A stretch of 17,628 bases of DNA from Herminiimonas sp. (GCA_014377155.1 JACMQD010000019.1:1-17628); one strand, 5' to 3'; counted from the first letter of the stretch, positions 1 to 7,858 are shown. A program made the numbers and translations. Notes: generated by a model not told the origin, from the sequence alone.

Positions 1-175
1 CAAACCGCTGCGACCAATCTCGAATGGTTTCGTACGTGACAATCACGCCGCGTTCCGCCATGATTTCTTCGACGTCTCGGTAGCTCAGGGCGAAACGGAA
101 ATACAACCAGACGCAGTGACTGATGATTTCGGACGGAAATCGCCGGCGATGATAGAGCGGCTTTGGTTTGTTCAT
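1..175 (-). CDS. IS6-family transposase, N-terminal part (cut by window edge)
   Basis: The first 58 residues of a transposase can be read on the minus strand from the ATG at 175-173; the rest lies outside the window. The protein opens MNKPKPLYHRRRFPSE, followed by a helix-turn-helix-like stretch (LSYRDVEEIMAERGV, about residues 29-43) and TYETIRDWSQRF. This is the usual N-terminus of IS6-family (IS26/IS240-like) DDE transposases, which move by replicative transposition and cointegrate formation. The catalytic DDE residues are not visible, so activity cannot be judged. The gene points out of the window, so its upstream end faces the catabolic island and could mark the island's left border. Family assignment is from recognised motifs, not from a search. 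Confidence 0.88.
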   Translation of the reverse strand, partial: MNKPKPLYHRRRFPSEIISHCVWLYFRFALSYRDVEEIMAERGVIVTYETIRDWSQRF

Positions 176-225
176 GGTCTCATCGTACCGGATCGCGATT
201 TAACCTGACAATGCCGTGGTTACCT
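1..225 (-). mobile_element. End of an IS6-family element (inner boundary approximate)
   Basis: The element holds the transposase start and its short upstream region. IS6-type elements have the left inverted repeat only some tens of bases before the transposase ATG, so the end should lie at about 200-225. The minus strand there reads GGTAACC ACGGCATTGTCAGG, a possible inverted repeat starting with GG. The partner end is outside the window, so neither the repeat nor a target duplication can be confirmed. Confidence 0.5.
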
Positions 226-593
226 CACACCTTGATATGGCGACGCGCGGCATCACGTTAATTCATTCGGCAAAACTACTTAATTTGCCGTGGCCTCATG
301 AAATTCCTGGGCTGTGAGAACAAATCAAATTTGAAGTTAAGAGAGCTTGTGCATTTGCATGAATGTCCCAGGTTCTTTAGCGGCTTCACGACATCTAGGC
401 AGTGACAACGGGCGCTTTTTTAACGCATGCGCACATCGCACTTTCTCAGTGCGACCGGCTGCACCAACGCAATCGGCAACGACCAATCAATCAAAACTTG
501 GGGGGCCGAATGCCGGCAAAAATCATATGACATATGGCGTAGTCTTGCAACTTTGCCTGAGGGGATAGGTAACGGCCTGGCCGCTTAAGTCGA
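226..593. other. Gene-free stretch between the IS end and the first sigma-54 promoter
   Basis: No convincing coding region was found. An open frame at 347-568 has no family resemblance and no ribosome binding site, and its composition looks non-coding. The only supported element is the inverted repeat at 436-454, described separately. The stretch is AT-richer than its neighbours, as expected for a control region or insertion debris. Confidence 0.5.
436..454. promoter_or_regulatory. NtrC-like box / 7-bp perfect inverted repeat
   Basis: TCGCACT-N5-AGTGCGA is a perfect inverted repeat. Its core, GCACT-N5-AGTGC, has the half-sites and the exact spacing (GCAC-N7-GTGC) of NtrC binding sites. It is centred about 175 bases upstream of the start site predicted from the sigma-54 promoter at 594-609, a normal distance for an enhancer. 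The same repeat could also form a short hairpin in RNA. Binding by NtrC is inferred. Confidence 0.5.
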
Positions 594-609
594 TGGCCCG
601 TAAATTGCT
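594..609 (+). promoter_or_regulatory. Sigma-54 (-24/-12) promoter of the racemase-amidase operon
   Basis: TGGCCCG-TAAA-TTGCT matches the sigma-54 consensus TGGCACG-N4-TTGCW with one difference. The invariant GG (595-596) and GC (607-608) have the required 10-base spacing. Transcription should start near 620, leaving a leader of about 120 bases before the ATG at 740. The role fits nitrogen-limited expression. Confidence 0.68.
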
Positions 610-739
610 CGCTGTAGCAGCACTTCCAATACTGCCTTATTTAGAGTCAACTTTAGGCAAACGTCGTGCTGACTTTGACGCGATCGACTTAAGGTTAGTC
701 AGGGCACGCCGGCCGCATTCGCAACTAACATGAATTGCT

Positions 740-1489
740 ATGAAAATACTTTTGATTAACCCAAACACGACGCAGCTGGTAACCGATGCGGTACTTGCTG
801 CCGCGCGCGCCATTGCCCGACCCGATACCGAGTTGCAGGCAGTGACCGGCACGTTTGGTGCCGAAGTGATCGGCTCGCGCAGCGAAAACGCGCTGGCACA
901 ACATAGCGTGTTGGCGCTGGCGGCTCGCCATGCACCTGGTTGTGACGCGGTGGTGCTGGCGGTATCGCTCGATACCGCGCTTTGGGCTACCCGCGAGCTT
1001 TTGGACATACCTGTATTGGGCATGACCGAAGCCGGTTTACTCGTTGCAGCCACAGTGGCACCCCGGATTGGCGTGCTCACTTATGGCAAGCGCATGGCGC
1101 CGTTTTATCGCGAGCTGGTCGAGTCCTATGGCCTGCGTGATCGGCTGGCGGCAGTGGTTGCCATGGATTTGCTGCCGCAACAATCGTTTGGTAACCCGGC
1201 CGCGGTGGAAGCGGCGATTCTGGATGCTGTGCAGCGCCTGATCGAACAAGACGGCGCCGAAGCGGTAGTGCTGGCCGGCGCTGCCATGGCATGCATGGCG
1301 GCGCGCCTGCAACCACTGGTGACCGTGCCGTTGCTCGATGGCGTCGGCTGCGCCGTATCGCTGGCCGAGTCGATGATTCGATTGCAACTGCCGAAAGCAC
1401 GCTCCGGCAGCGTTTCGTCGACCGGAGGCCGGACCATATCTGGGGTTGATCCGGCCATGATTGACTTGTTCGCCGGAGTGCGTACATGA
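740..1489 (+). CDS. Hydantoin/allantoin racemase-like protein lacking both catalytic cysteines
   Basis: This 249-residue protein belongs to the Asp/Glu/hydantoin racemase superfamily. It has the usual length and fold markers: MKILLINPNTT at the N-terminus, DIPVLGMTEAG at 89-99 and PLLDGVG near 198-204. Family members interconvert hydantoin or allantoin enantiomers with two cysteines, in IACFGDPGL-like and IVLGCAGM-like motifs near residues 76 and 181. Here the same positions read VVLAVSLDTAL (V75) and VVLAGAAM (G180), so both acid/base cysteines are replaced. The remaining cysteines (68, 185, 204) are out of register. It may therefore be a non-racemising relative, a binding protein or an inactive copy. 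It starts the operon under the sigma-54 promoter at 594 and overlaps the amidase by 4 bases (ATGA). The ribosome binding site before ATG 740 is weak. Confidence 0.82.
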   Translation: MKILLINPNTTQLVTDAVLAAARAIARPDTELQAVTGTFGAEVIGSRSENALAQHSVLALAARHAPGCDAVVLAVSLDTALWATRELLDIPVLGMTEAGLLVAATVAPRIGVLTYGKRMAPFYRELVESYGLRDRLAAVVAMDLLPQQSFGNPAAVEAAILDAVQRLIEQDGAEAVVLAGAAMACMAARLQPLVTVPLLDGVGCAVSLAESMIRLQLPKARSGSVSSTGGRTISGVDPAMIDLFAGVRT

Positions 1490-2895
1490 GCGCTGCCATG
1501 CATGAGTGGAGTGCGCGCGAGCTGGCATCGAAGGTGACGTCCCGGTCACTCAATGCCGTCGACGTGGCGCACTATTTCATCAATCGGGTGGAACACTACA
1601 ATCCGTCACTGAACGCGATCGTTCAGTTCGACCCGGCGCTGGTACTGTCGGAAGCGGCAAAGGTCGAGCAACGTCTGGACCATGGCGAGGTGCTGCCGCT
1701 GGCCGGGGTACCTATTACCATCAAGGACAACATTTGGGTCGAAGGACGGCGCCTGTCGCAAGGTTCGGCTTTATTTTCCGACTTTATTGCCCCGTGCGAC
1801 GCCTGGGCCGTGTCCCGGCTGCGTCAATGCGGGGCGGTCGTTCTGGGCATCACCAACTGTTCCGAATTCGCGTGCAAGGGCGTAACGTCGAACCGGTTAT
1901 ACGGCACGACGCGCCATCCACTGGACTTGCGATTGACACCGGGCGGGTCGTCCGGCGGCGCGGCGACGGCGCTGGCGGCCGGCATGGGCTTGCTGGCGCT
2001 CGGCACCGATGCCGGCGGTTCGGTGCGGCGGCCGGCCGCACATTGTGGCCTGGTGGGCCTGAAGCCGAGTGCCGGCATCATCCCGCATCCATGGGGTTTT
2101 GGCGAGCCGAACTACGGTCTGTCGGTGATCGGGTTGCTCGCACGTGACGCTGCCGATTGCGCCTTGCTGCTCGACCAGTTGCTGGCTTACGACGGCGGCG
2201 ATGCGGCCAGCCCAGCGGTGCCGGTTGCCCTGTATGCGTCGGCGCTGGTAGCGGCGCTGCCCCGGCGAGATCTGCGCATCGCCTGGAGCCCGCAGCTCGG
2301 TTGCGGCTATGCCATCGATACCGATGTACTACAGACGCTGCAGACGCGAATTGACGCGTTGCGCGACAGCGGCTGGGCAGTCGCCGACGCCGATCCGGCA
2401 TGGCCCATGGGGATTGGCACATTTCCGGTGATGGCCCTGCAGGAAGCCGGACTGCACGCTCTCTATGGCAGCCGGCTAGCTGCCGAACGTGACGCCATCG
2501 ATCCTGACCTGGTTGCGCAGATCGAAGCCGGAGCCGCGCGCACACCGGATGAGCTGGCCCGTGTGTTGCGTTTGCGTGATCGCATTTCCGGTGCGCTGGC
2601 GCATTTCTTTGACGACTATGATGTGCTGTTGTGTCCGACCACCCCAGTCACCGCCTGGCCGGCGGATCAGCTCGGCCCAACCGACATCGGCGGCCGCCCA
2701 GCGGGGCCACGTGGCCATGCCGCGTTTACGCCGCTGTTCAACTATTGTGGCGTCCCTGCGTGTTCGGTACCGGCCGGGCTGGTACGCGGCCTTCCAGTTG
2801 GTTTGCAGATCGTCGCGCGCCGCTTCGACGATGCGCTCGTCTTGCAGATCGCAGCTTTGCTGGAAAGCCAACTGAGGTTAAATACTGGTATTTGA
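1486..2895 (+). CDS. Amidase-signature family hydrolase
   Basis: This 469-residue enzyme of the amidase-signature family hydrolyses a carboxamide to the acid and ammonia in the cytoplasm. The Ser-cisSer-Lys triad is complete: K80 in ITIKDN, S155 in PGGSSGGAA and S179 in GTDAGGSVRRPA, with the spacing of 75 and 24 residues known from fatty acid amide hydrolase. The C-terminal CPTTP and VPAGLVRGLPVGLQIV motifs also fit, and the length is typical. ATG 1486 is chosen because it overlaps the preceding stop codon (ATGA), indicating translational coupling. Relatives include GatA, allophanate, oxamate and 6-aminohexanoate-dimer hydrolases. The subfamily cannot be told from sequence alone, but the setting suggests release of ammonia from a ureide or amide intermediate. 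It is not likely to be GatA, as no gatB or gatC is nearby. Confidence 0.9.
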   Translation: MSAAMHEWSARELASKVTSRSLNAVDVAHYFINRVEHYNPSLNAIVQFDPALVLSEAAKVEQRLDHGEVLPLAGVPITIKDNIWVEGRRLSQGSALFSDFIAPCDAWAVSRLRQCGAVVLGITNCSEFACKGVTSNRLYGTTRHPLDLRLTPGGSSGGAATALAAGMGLLALGTDAGGSVRRPAAHCGLVGLKPSAGIIPHPWGFGEPNYGLSVIGLLARDAADCALLLDQLLAYDGGDAASPAVPVALYASALVAALPRRDLRIAWSPQLGCGYAIDTDVLQTLQTRIDALRDSGWAVADADPAWPMGIGTFPVMALQEAGLHALYGSRLAAERDAIDPDLVAQIEAGAARTPDELARVLRLRDRISGALAHFFDDYDVLLCPTTPVTAWPADQLGPTDIGGRPAGPRGHAAFTPLFNYCGVPACSVPAGLVRGLPVGLQIVARRFDDALVLQIAALLESQLRLNTGI

Positions 2896-2924
2896 GCGGA
2901 GCGGCCCAGGATGCGTCCCGCTCA
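2893..2924 (+). terminator. Possible stem-loop at the end of the amidase gene
   Basis: TGAGCGG (starting on the amidase stop codon) pairs perfectly with CCGCTCA at 2918-2924 across an 18-base loop. No T-run follows, so it is at most a weak or Rho-assisted terminator or an RNA-stabilising stem in this convergent gap. Confidence 0.25.
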
Positions 2925-3078
2925 GAAGCAATTCATCGCCGATGCGCAAACACGGCAACGCCGCGCAATTGCCCTCTAGCGATTCCGCTTCGCCGGCGGC
3001 GACCGGTTACCGGTATCGTGCGTTCCGTTGAGCCGGCAGAGCAATCATGCCACCTGTATTACCTGCGCGAGCGCCAAC

Positions 3079-3106
3079 GCGTGTCACGCCAAAAAGCGAA
3101 ACACGC
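3079..3106. terminator. Stem-loop in the convergent gap before the amidohydrolase stop
   Basis: GCGTGT (3079-3084) pairs with ACACGC (3101-3106). Inside, CGC (3087-3089) pairs with GCG (3096-3098), giving an extended hairpin with a small internal loop. It lies just past the stop codon of the minus-strand gene ending at 3140. A T-tract is missing in both directions, so the terminator call is weak. Confidence 0.22.
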
Positions 3107-3139
3107 ACACATGCGGCGATTACGTCTCCCCGAGCGATG

Positions 3140-4678
3140 TCATATGCTAGAAGAGGGTCCGTAGAACGGGGATCGCTGCTCGCCGTCAAGATAGCCTTCG
3201 TAAAACTTTTTCACATGCGGGAATACCGCCTGCGACAGCTTCTGCCGTTGGACCTCATCTTCACTACGCGGGCGCGACAAGCGTTCTGCAATTTCCTTCA
3301 GTACCTGGTCGCGGTCGACATGTATAAATTTGCCTTTCTCGTAAATCACTTCGCCAGCGACCACCGTGGCGTCGACGGCGCCCATCTTAGCGCGCTGCAT
3401 GACGGCGTCGAGAATCGGCACGTCGCTGTCCTGGTATGGGTACAGCGCCTTGTGGGTGTCGATCATAACGAAGTCAGCTTGCCGTCCGATTTCGAGGCGG
3501 CCGATTTCACTGCCAAACGGCGTCGTCATCGCGCCATGTTCGGTCGCCATGCGCAGCACCTGTGGGCAGGTCGGCACACTGTCGTCCATGCCCGGCGTGC
3601 GATGGGCGCGCAGCACCATGCGCATTTCCTGGAGCATGTCGCGGTCATCGTTGATGCCGGCTTCATCGAGCCCGATACCGACCGTCATGCCTTTGGCCTC
3701 GAATGCGTTAAGAGGTGCGACGCCGCTGCGGAGACGGAAATTCGAGCTACAGTTGTGGCACAGGCAGGTGCCGGTATCGGCCGCGATCTCGATGTCTTCC
3801 TGAGTCAGCCAGACGCCGTGACCGAGTGTCAGTCGCGGTCCAAGCAGGCCGAGTTTGTACAAGTGCTTAACGGCGGTCGTGCCGGTTCGGCGCCGTGCGT
3901 ATTCTTTCTGATAAGCGGTCTCGAGTAAGTGCATGTGCATTGGCACCTGGTCGCGATCGGAGCGTTGCTGCAATGCCGACAGCGCATGGTCCGAGCACCA
4001 GTGCAGGTTGGCCGGCGCGAGCTGGATTCGGGTACGGGCTTGGCCGGCGTTTTCCGTAACGAGGGCGTCATACAGCGCGAGGTTATCGTCGAAGGGAATC
4101 GCCTGTTTTTTAAGATAGGCGGCCAGGGTCGGGGCGAGATCGGTCGGAACGCGCGCGACGAATTCCTCGTCGGCTTCATACACAAGCCGGTTTTGCTCGC
4201 GTACGGCGTAGCAGTACGATGCGCGCATGCCGATATCCCGATACGCCTTTAGGACTTGCAGCGAAGTTGCCTGAATATTGGCCAGTGGCCCGGGCATCCA
4301 GCCATGGATATGCTGCACGGTCGTAATACCGGAGGCGATCATCTCAAAAGCCGAGTACAGGGTATCGAGATACCGATCAAGATCGCGGCTGGCCATCCGA
4401 CTGGCAAACCACAGTTCCAGCGGATGATCGGGCGAACCCATTTGCAGCGGTGTCATGCCGACATGGTGATGACTGTTGACGAAACCTGGCAGCATCATGT
4501 GTACATCCGAACCATAAACATCGGCGTCTGGATGGCGTGCGGCGATGTCGTCGAAGCGGCCGATGTCCATGATCTTGCCATCGCGCTGCAATAGTGCGCC
4601 ATTCTCGATCACGTCGGCTTCATACCGGTTGCGCACACCCGTGACAATCCACTTGGCCTTGTAAATAGTTTCTTTCAT
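3140..4678 (-). CDS. AtzB/TrzA-type metal-dependent amidohydrolase (COG0402)
   Basis: This 512-residue amidohydrolase-superfamily enzyme is of the cytosine/guanine/triazine deaminase type (SsnA/AtzB/TrzA group), cytoplasmic and usually dependent on one Zn or Fe ion. Metal ligands are visible in order: H70 and H72 in PGFVNSHHHVGM, H250 in MHMHLLET with the proton-shuttle E253, H287 in LGHGVWL, and D338 in GIGLDEAGINDD. Length and C-terminal beta-sandwich remnants (RLEIGRQADFVMID) fit the family. Known reactions are hydrolytic loss of an amino or alkylamino group from a purine, pyrimidine or s-triazine ring, for example by 8-oxoguanine or hydroxyatrazine deaminases. The exact substrate is unknown. 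ATG 4678 is preceded by AAGGGA at good spacing. It lies 53 bases after the permease gene as the last gene of the ABC operon, so its substrate is probably what the transporter brings in. Confidence 0.85.
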   Translation of the reverse strand: MKETIYKAKWIVTGVRNRYEADVIENGALLQRDGKIMDIGRFDDIAARHPDADVYGSDVHMMLPGFVNSHHHVGMTPLQMGSPDHPLELWFASRMASRDLDRYLDTLYSAFEMIASGITTVQHIHGWMPGPLANIQATSLQVLKAYRDIGMRASYCYAVREQNRLVYEADEEFVARVPTDLAPTLAAYLKKQAIPFDDNLALYDALVTENAGQARTRIQLAPANLHWCSDHALSALQQRSDRDQVPMHMHLLETAYQKEYARRRTGTTAVKHLYKLGLLGPRLTLGHGVWLTQEDIEIAADTGTCLCHNCSSNFRLRSGVAPLNAFEAKGMTVGIGLDEAGINDDRDMLQEMRMVLRAHRTPGMDDSVPTCPQVLRMATEHGAMTTPFGSEIGRLEIGRQADFVMIDTHKALYPYQDSDVPILDAVMQRAKMGAVDATVVAGEVIYEKGKFIHVDRDQVLKEIAERLSRPRSEDEVQRQKLSQAVFPHVKKFYEGYLDGEQRSPFYGPSSSI

Positions 4679-4731
4679 GCTTATCCCTTGGTGAAAGATT
4701 TAGTAAGATCCGGCGCTCGCCGTCTGTCGTG

Positions 4732-5667
4732 CTAGGTTGCCCTGCGATCATTGCCCGGACCCACCCACCAGAGCAGCCGCTGTTGCATTCGTCGCAGCGC
4801 ATAGTCGAGCAAAAAGCCGAGAAGTCCGATCAACGTCATACTAAAAAACACAAGCGACGAATTGAATGTATTGCGCGCCATCATGACGATTTGACCGAGT
4901 CCACTTCCGACGCCCACGGCTTCGGCGATCAGCACGGCCATCCACGCTGCGAACAGGTTCAGACGCAAGGTGACAAATAGACCCGGCAGGATGGCCGGCA
5001 AGATGACATTCTGGAAAATTTGGCGCTTGCTGGCGCCGAGAATACGCGCTACCTGGACGTAGCTGATGGGGACGTTATCGATCTGTGAGAGCGTGGCAAG
5101 TACAATCACGAAATAAACCGAAATGAACACCATGAATACCGCGGGAACGTTTCCGATACCAAACAAGAAGATCGCCACCGGCAACCACGCAACAGGCGAT
5201 ATCGGTGCCAGCAAGGTCAACGTCGGCAGGGTCAGCTTGCCGAACAACAGGTTGTAGCGATTGAAAATGCCGGTTGCCACGGCAAGCACAAAGCCGATTC
5301 CCAAGCCCAGGACGACCCGTAACGTGGTCCAGGCGATGACCTGCAGCACGCCTAATATGCTGGCACCTTCGCCATCGACGCCAACCCGGCTACCCGCATC
5401 GAAAAACTTGAACTGTTCTGGCAGGTTCGACAGGAACATGTGTGGTGGCGGCATGAGTAGAGGATCGGCCCAGCCGGCCAGCCAGCACAGCTCCCACACC
5501 CCGACGAAGATGCCGACCGAGGCAATCCACCACGCAGCCGTTGCGAGCATGCGGCGCGTCTTGCGCCTGGCCGGGCTCGAGACCGCGCGCGCGGGGATTT
5601 TTTTTATGGGCGGCGTGGCTGTTGCGGCGACCGGGTGCTGTGGCAATTCATTCGACATGACTTTCAT
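4732..5667 (-). CDS. ABC transporter permease, SsuC/TauC type
   Basis: This 311-residue inner-membrane permease of the nitrate/sulfonate/taurine/pyrimidine-type importers has about six hydrophobic segments, the first around residues 45-66 after a basic, proline-rich cytoplasmic tail. The cytoplasmic EAA loop that contacts the ATPase is recognisable as VARILGASKRQIFQNVILPA. ATG 5667 is chosen because it overlaps the ATPase stop by 4 bases; a second in-frame ATG at 5658 is possible. It should form the channel for the substrate delivered by the binding protein encoded at 6562-7638. Specificity is not readable from the permease. Confidence 0.9.
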   Translation of the reverse strand: MKVMSNELPQHPVAATATPPIKKIPARAVSSPARRKTRRMLATAAWWIASVGIFVGVWELCWLAGWADPLLMPPPHMFLSNLPEQFKFFDAGSRVGVDGEGASILGVLQVIAWTTLRVVLGLGIGFVLAVATGIFNRYNLLFGKLTLPTLTLLAPISPVAWLPVAIFLFGIGNVPAVFMVFISVYFVIVLATLSQIDNVPISYVQVARILGASKRQIFQNVILPAILPGLFVTLRLNLFAAWMAVLIAEAVGVGSGLGQIVMMARNTFNSSLVFFSMTLIGLLGFLLDYALRRMQQRLLWWVGPGNDRRAT

Positions 5668-6461
5668 GAGGTTGCTCCCTGTTGATCTGCAAACGCCCGG
5701 TTGACCTCGTCAGCTAGCAGATCCGATAGCGCCTCTTGAAGGCGACGATATTCAGGGTCGCGTGGCGCACGTGGCCGCGCCAGCGTGACGGGAATGATAC
5801 TTTTGACACGCCCCGGACGCGCTGTGAATACGACAATGCGGTCCGCCAGCGCAATCGCTTCTTCGATCGAATGGGTAACCAGGATGACCGAGGCACCACT
5901 GTCGCGCCAGATTTCGATCAGGAAGTCCTGCATCTTTGCGCGGGTCTGCACATCGAGCGCGGCGAAGGGCTCATCCATCATTAACACCATCGGCTGCATC
6001 GCCAATGCGCGTGCCACGGCAACGCGCTGGCGCATACCGCCCGAGAGTTCGTCAGGCCGCTTGTCGAGCATGTCGCCAAGCCCGACCTTGCGCAGCAGCT
6101 TGGATGCCACGTCGCGCCGGTTTTCCGGCGACATGCCGCGCAAACCGAGACCGAACGTCACATTCTCCGCCAGCGTAAGCCAGGGAAAAAGCGACGCATC
6201 TTGAAAGATCATGCCGCGCGCCGAGCTTGGTCCTGTCACCGCAAGGGCATCGCATTCAATGCTGCCCTGACTGGCGGCTTCGAGCCCGGCAATCATGTAG
6301 AGCAACGTACTTTTGCCGCACCCGGACGGTCCCAGCAGGACAACAAACTCGCCGCGCGCGACGTCGAACGACAGGTCGTCGAGTGCCAGCAATGGCGAGC
6401 CACTATCCGGATTCCACGTTTTTGAAATACCCTTGCAGGAAACAGCGGTTACGCTAGCCAT
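5664..6461 (-). CDS. ABC transporter ATP-binding protein, SsuB/TauB type
   Basis: This 265-residue ATPase energises the importer. It has Walker A GPSGCGKST (44-52), Q-loop Q87, signature LSGGMRQR (139-146), Walker B VLMMDEP (159-165) and switch H197. The Q-loop context MIFQDASLFPWLT is typical of the nitrate/taurine/sulfonate group. ATG 6461 has only a modest GAGTGAG-like ribosome binding site. The gene ends overlapping the permease start (ATGA), so the two are translationally coupled. The gap of 100 bases to the binding-protein gene upstream holds a strong stem-loop (6523-6557). Confidence 0.93.
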   Translation of the reverse strand: MASVTAVSCKGISKTWNPDSGSPLLALDDLSFDVARGEFVVLLGPSGCGKSTLLYMIAGLEAASQGSIECDALAVTGPSSARGMIFQDASLFPWLTLAENVTFGLGLRGMSPENRRDVASKLLRKVGLGDMLDKRPDELSGGMRQRVAVARALAMQPMVLMMDEPFAALDVQTRAKMQDFLIEIWRDSGASVILVTHSIEEAIALADRIVVFTARPGRVKSIIPVTLARPRAPRDPEYRRLQEALSDLLADEVNRAFADQQGATS

Positions 6462-6522
6462 CAGATACTCACTCTAAAGTTATTTAGAACTGCAAAAAGC
6501 CATGCCTGGCCCTGGTTGAAGG

Positions 6523-6557
6523 TGCGCCTGCACGGGACCGGGTCCGTTGCAGGCGCA
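6523..6557 (-). repeat. Strong intercistronic stem-loop between binding-protein and ATPase genes
   Basis: TGCGCCTGCA (6523-6532) is perfectly complementary to TGCAGGCGCA (6548-6557). The 15-base loop can pair further (GGAC with GTCC). No T-run follows on the minus strand, so it does not look like a full terminator. Such stems after a binding-protein gene commonly protect the upstream mRNA and raise the binding protein above the membrane subunits; that role is inferred here. Confidence 0.6.
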
Positions 6558-6561
6558 TTCG

Positions 6562-7638
6562 TCAAGCCGATTTCACTTTAAGGGAGGCATACAAGCTCTT
6601 GTTATCGGCAATGACTTTTTCGAGCAGAGACCAGTCGATTGCCTTGGCGTCGGGCAATTTCTTGATGTAGCCGAGTTCCTTCATTGACTGGCCGCGCTCG
6701 AGAATGAATTTGGTCTGGTTGCGCTGGTCCACGACCACAGGCTGCCGCTGTTTCGCTACGCGTGCTGCTTCCATGGTGGTTTTGTAATAGGTGCCGACCG
6801 TATCCTTGAGCGCTGCCTCCGGATCGGACTCTGCCTGGCTCTGCGCGACCATGAGCGCCTTGATGATGGCCCTTACCGCGTCCGGTTTTTTTTCGATCAG
6901 CGGGATACGCGCGGCAAGGACACAGTCGGAATAGCCTTTGCCATACACGTCGGTGCCGTCCGACAGGATGGTCGATCCTTTGCGTGTCAGGCATTGCGTC
7001 GCATACGGCTCGATGTGACAGATGGCATCGACGGCGCCGGCCAGAAATGCCTGGGCCAGCTCCGGGGAGGTATTGAAATAGCGCACCTGGACGTCCTTGA
7101 AACTCATCCCGGCCTTCTTGAGATAGTCGTAGGGCAGGACTTCGAGCGTATCGGCCTGGAAGGTGCCGAAGGTTTTGCCTTTCAGGTCGGCAGCTGATTT
7201 GATGCCTTCCTTAGCAATGATGACGCAGCCTTCCACGCCGCCGCCAGCGACGATACGCACCGGCGCACCGGCGTCATACAAGGTCATGAAATTGGAATAC
7301 GGGATCATCGTGATATCGACTACGCCGGCACCGAACAAGGTGGCGATATCGGCGTTGGACGGCGTCACGACGAAGTCGAGATTGACGCCGTCAGCTTTGG
7401 CAAGATCACGCTTTTTGGCCAGGAACATGCCCAGGTTGCAAAAGCCGGTGCCATGCGTGGCTTTGAGCGTTTCCGCAGCCCACGCGGCCTTCGGATCAAT
7501 CAGCGCAGCCAACCCTGCGGGCAGTGCCGCCGCGACACCGGCCAAGGAGGTCGTTTTAAGAAACGCCCGCCGCTGTTGCAAATGGACTGCATCGATCGCA
7601 GCGCCGTTTGGTTTGTAGTTCCCATGCCGTTCACACAT
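6562..7638 (-). CDS. ABC substrate-binding protein, NMT1/SsuA-like, Tat-type signal
   Basis: This 358-residue periplasmic binding protein of the NMT1/THI5, SsuA/TauA type captures the substrate for the importer. The start is set at ATG 7638 (MCERHGNYK), preceded by GGGGGTG; the frame stays open further upstream, but that extension is not protein-like and covers the promoter. A twin-arginine signal is visible: QRRAFLKTT at 22-30, a weakly hydrophobic stretch rich in Ala/Gly/Leu, and a likely cleavage after AWA (52-54). The mature part carries GTGFCNLGMFLAKK and VVDITMIPYSNF, typical of this fold. Tat export would mean folding before export. It is the first gene of the operon under the sigma-54 promoter at 7772-7757. 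The ligand is unknown; a pyrimidine-, ureide- or imide-like ring is the inference. Confidence 0.88.
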   Translation of the reverse strand: MCERHGNYKPNGAAIDAVHLQQRRAFLKTTSLAGVAAALPAGLAALIDPKAAWAAETLKATHGTGFCNLGMFLAKKRDLAKADGVNLDFVVTPSNADIATLFGAGVVDITMIPYSNFMTLYDAGAPVRIVAGGGVEGCVIIAKEGIKSAADLKGKTFGTFQADTLEVLPYDYLKKAGMSFKDVQVRYFNTSPELAQAFLAGAVDAICHIEPYATQCLTRKGSTILSDGTDVYGKGYSDCVLAARIPLIEKKPDAVRAIIKALMVAQSQAESDPEAALKDTVGTYYKTTMEAARVAKQRQPVVVDQRNQTKFILERGQSMKELGYIKKLPDAKAIDWSLLEKVIADNKSLYASLKVKSA

Positions 7639-7756
7639 AACACCCCCAATTAAATTCGAGTAATTTGAAAAGACGGCGATCCGCTTTTCGAGCAGCCATG
7701 CAGCGTTGTCTCGTCGCCAGAGCGCTACGGATTGAACAATGCTACGCAGTGCGTAA

Positions 7757-7772
7757 TGCAAGGCGTGTGCCA
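7757..7772 (-). promoter_or_regulatory. Sigma-54 (-24/-12) promoter of the ABC operon
   Basis: On the minus strand, TGGCAC-ACGCC-TTGCA (7772 down to 7757) matches the sigma-54 consensus at all conserved positions, with GG-N10-GC spacing. Transcription should start near 7747, about 108 bases before the binding-protein ATG at 7638. Confidence 0.78.
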
Positions 7773-7839
7773 CTTCACTTTATTCCGCTCACAAACGCGT
7801 CACGTGCTCGCATGCGGCTGCTAACTCTCTAGAGTAGTC

Positions 7840-7854
7840 ACGTGAATATCACGT
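7840..7854. promoter_or_regulatory. Palindrome ACGTGA-ATA-TCACGT, possible operator
   Basis: A perfect 6-bp inverted repeat with a 3-base centre sits 93-107 bases upstream of the predicted ABC-operon start site, five bases from the first ATTGTCGACAAT copy. It differs from that motif and from NtrC sites, so it may bind a third regulator. No family can be named. Confidence 0.4.
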
Positions 7855-7858
7855 TACT

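Noticed and set aside
347..568. Plus-strand open frame of 73 codons upstream of the racemase operon
   Set aside because: No ribosome binding site, no family resemblance, and it spans the NtrC-like box.
594..734. Short open frame beginning MARKLLAVAALP before the racemase gene
   Set aside because: Its ATG overlaps the sigma-54 -24 element and would lie upstream of the predicted transcription start; no family recognised.
3047..3928. 293-codon plus-strand frame opposite the AtzB-type gene
   Set aside because: Antisense shadow: the minus-strand gene has a complete metal-site motif set and normal length.
7639..7773. 45-codon upstream extension of the ABC binding-protein frame
   Set aside because: It covers the sigma-54 promoter and leader; ATG 7638 has a strong ribosome binding site and gives a proper Tat signal peptide.
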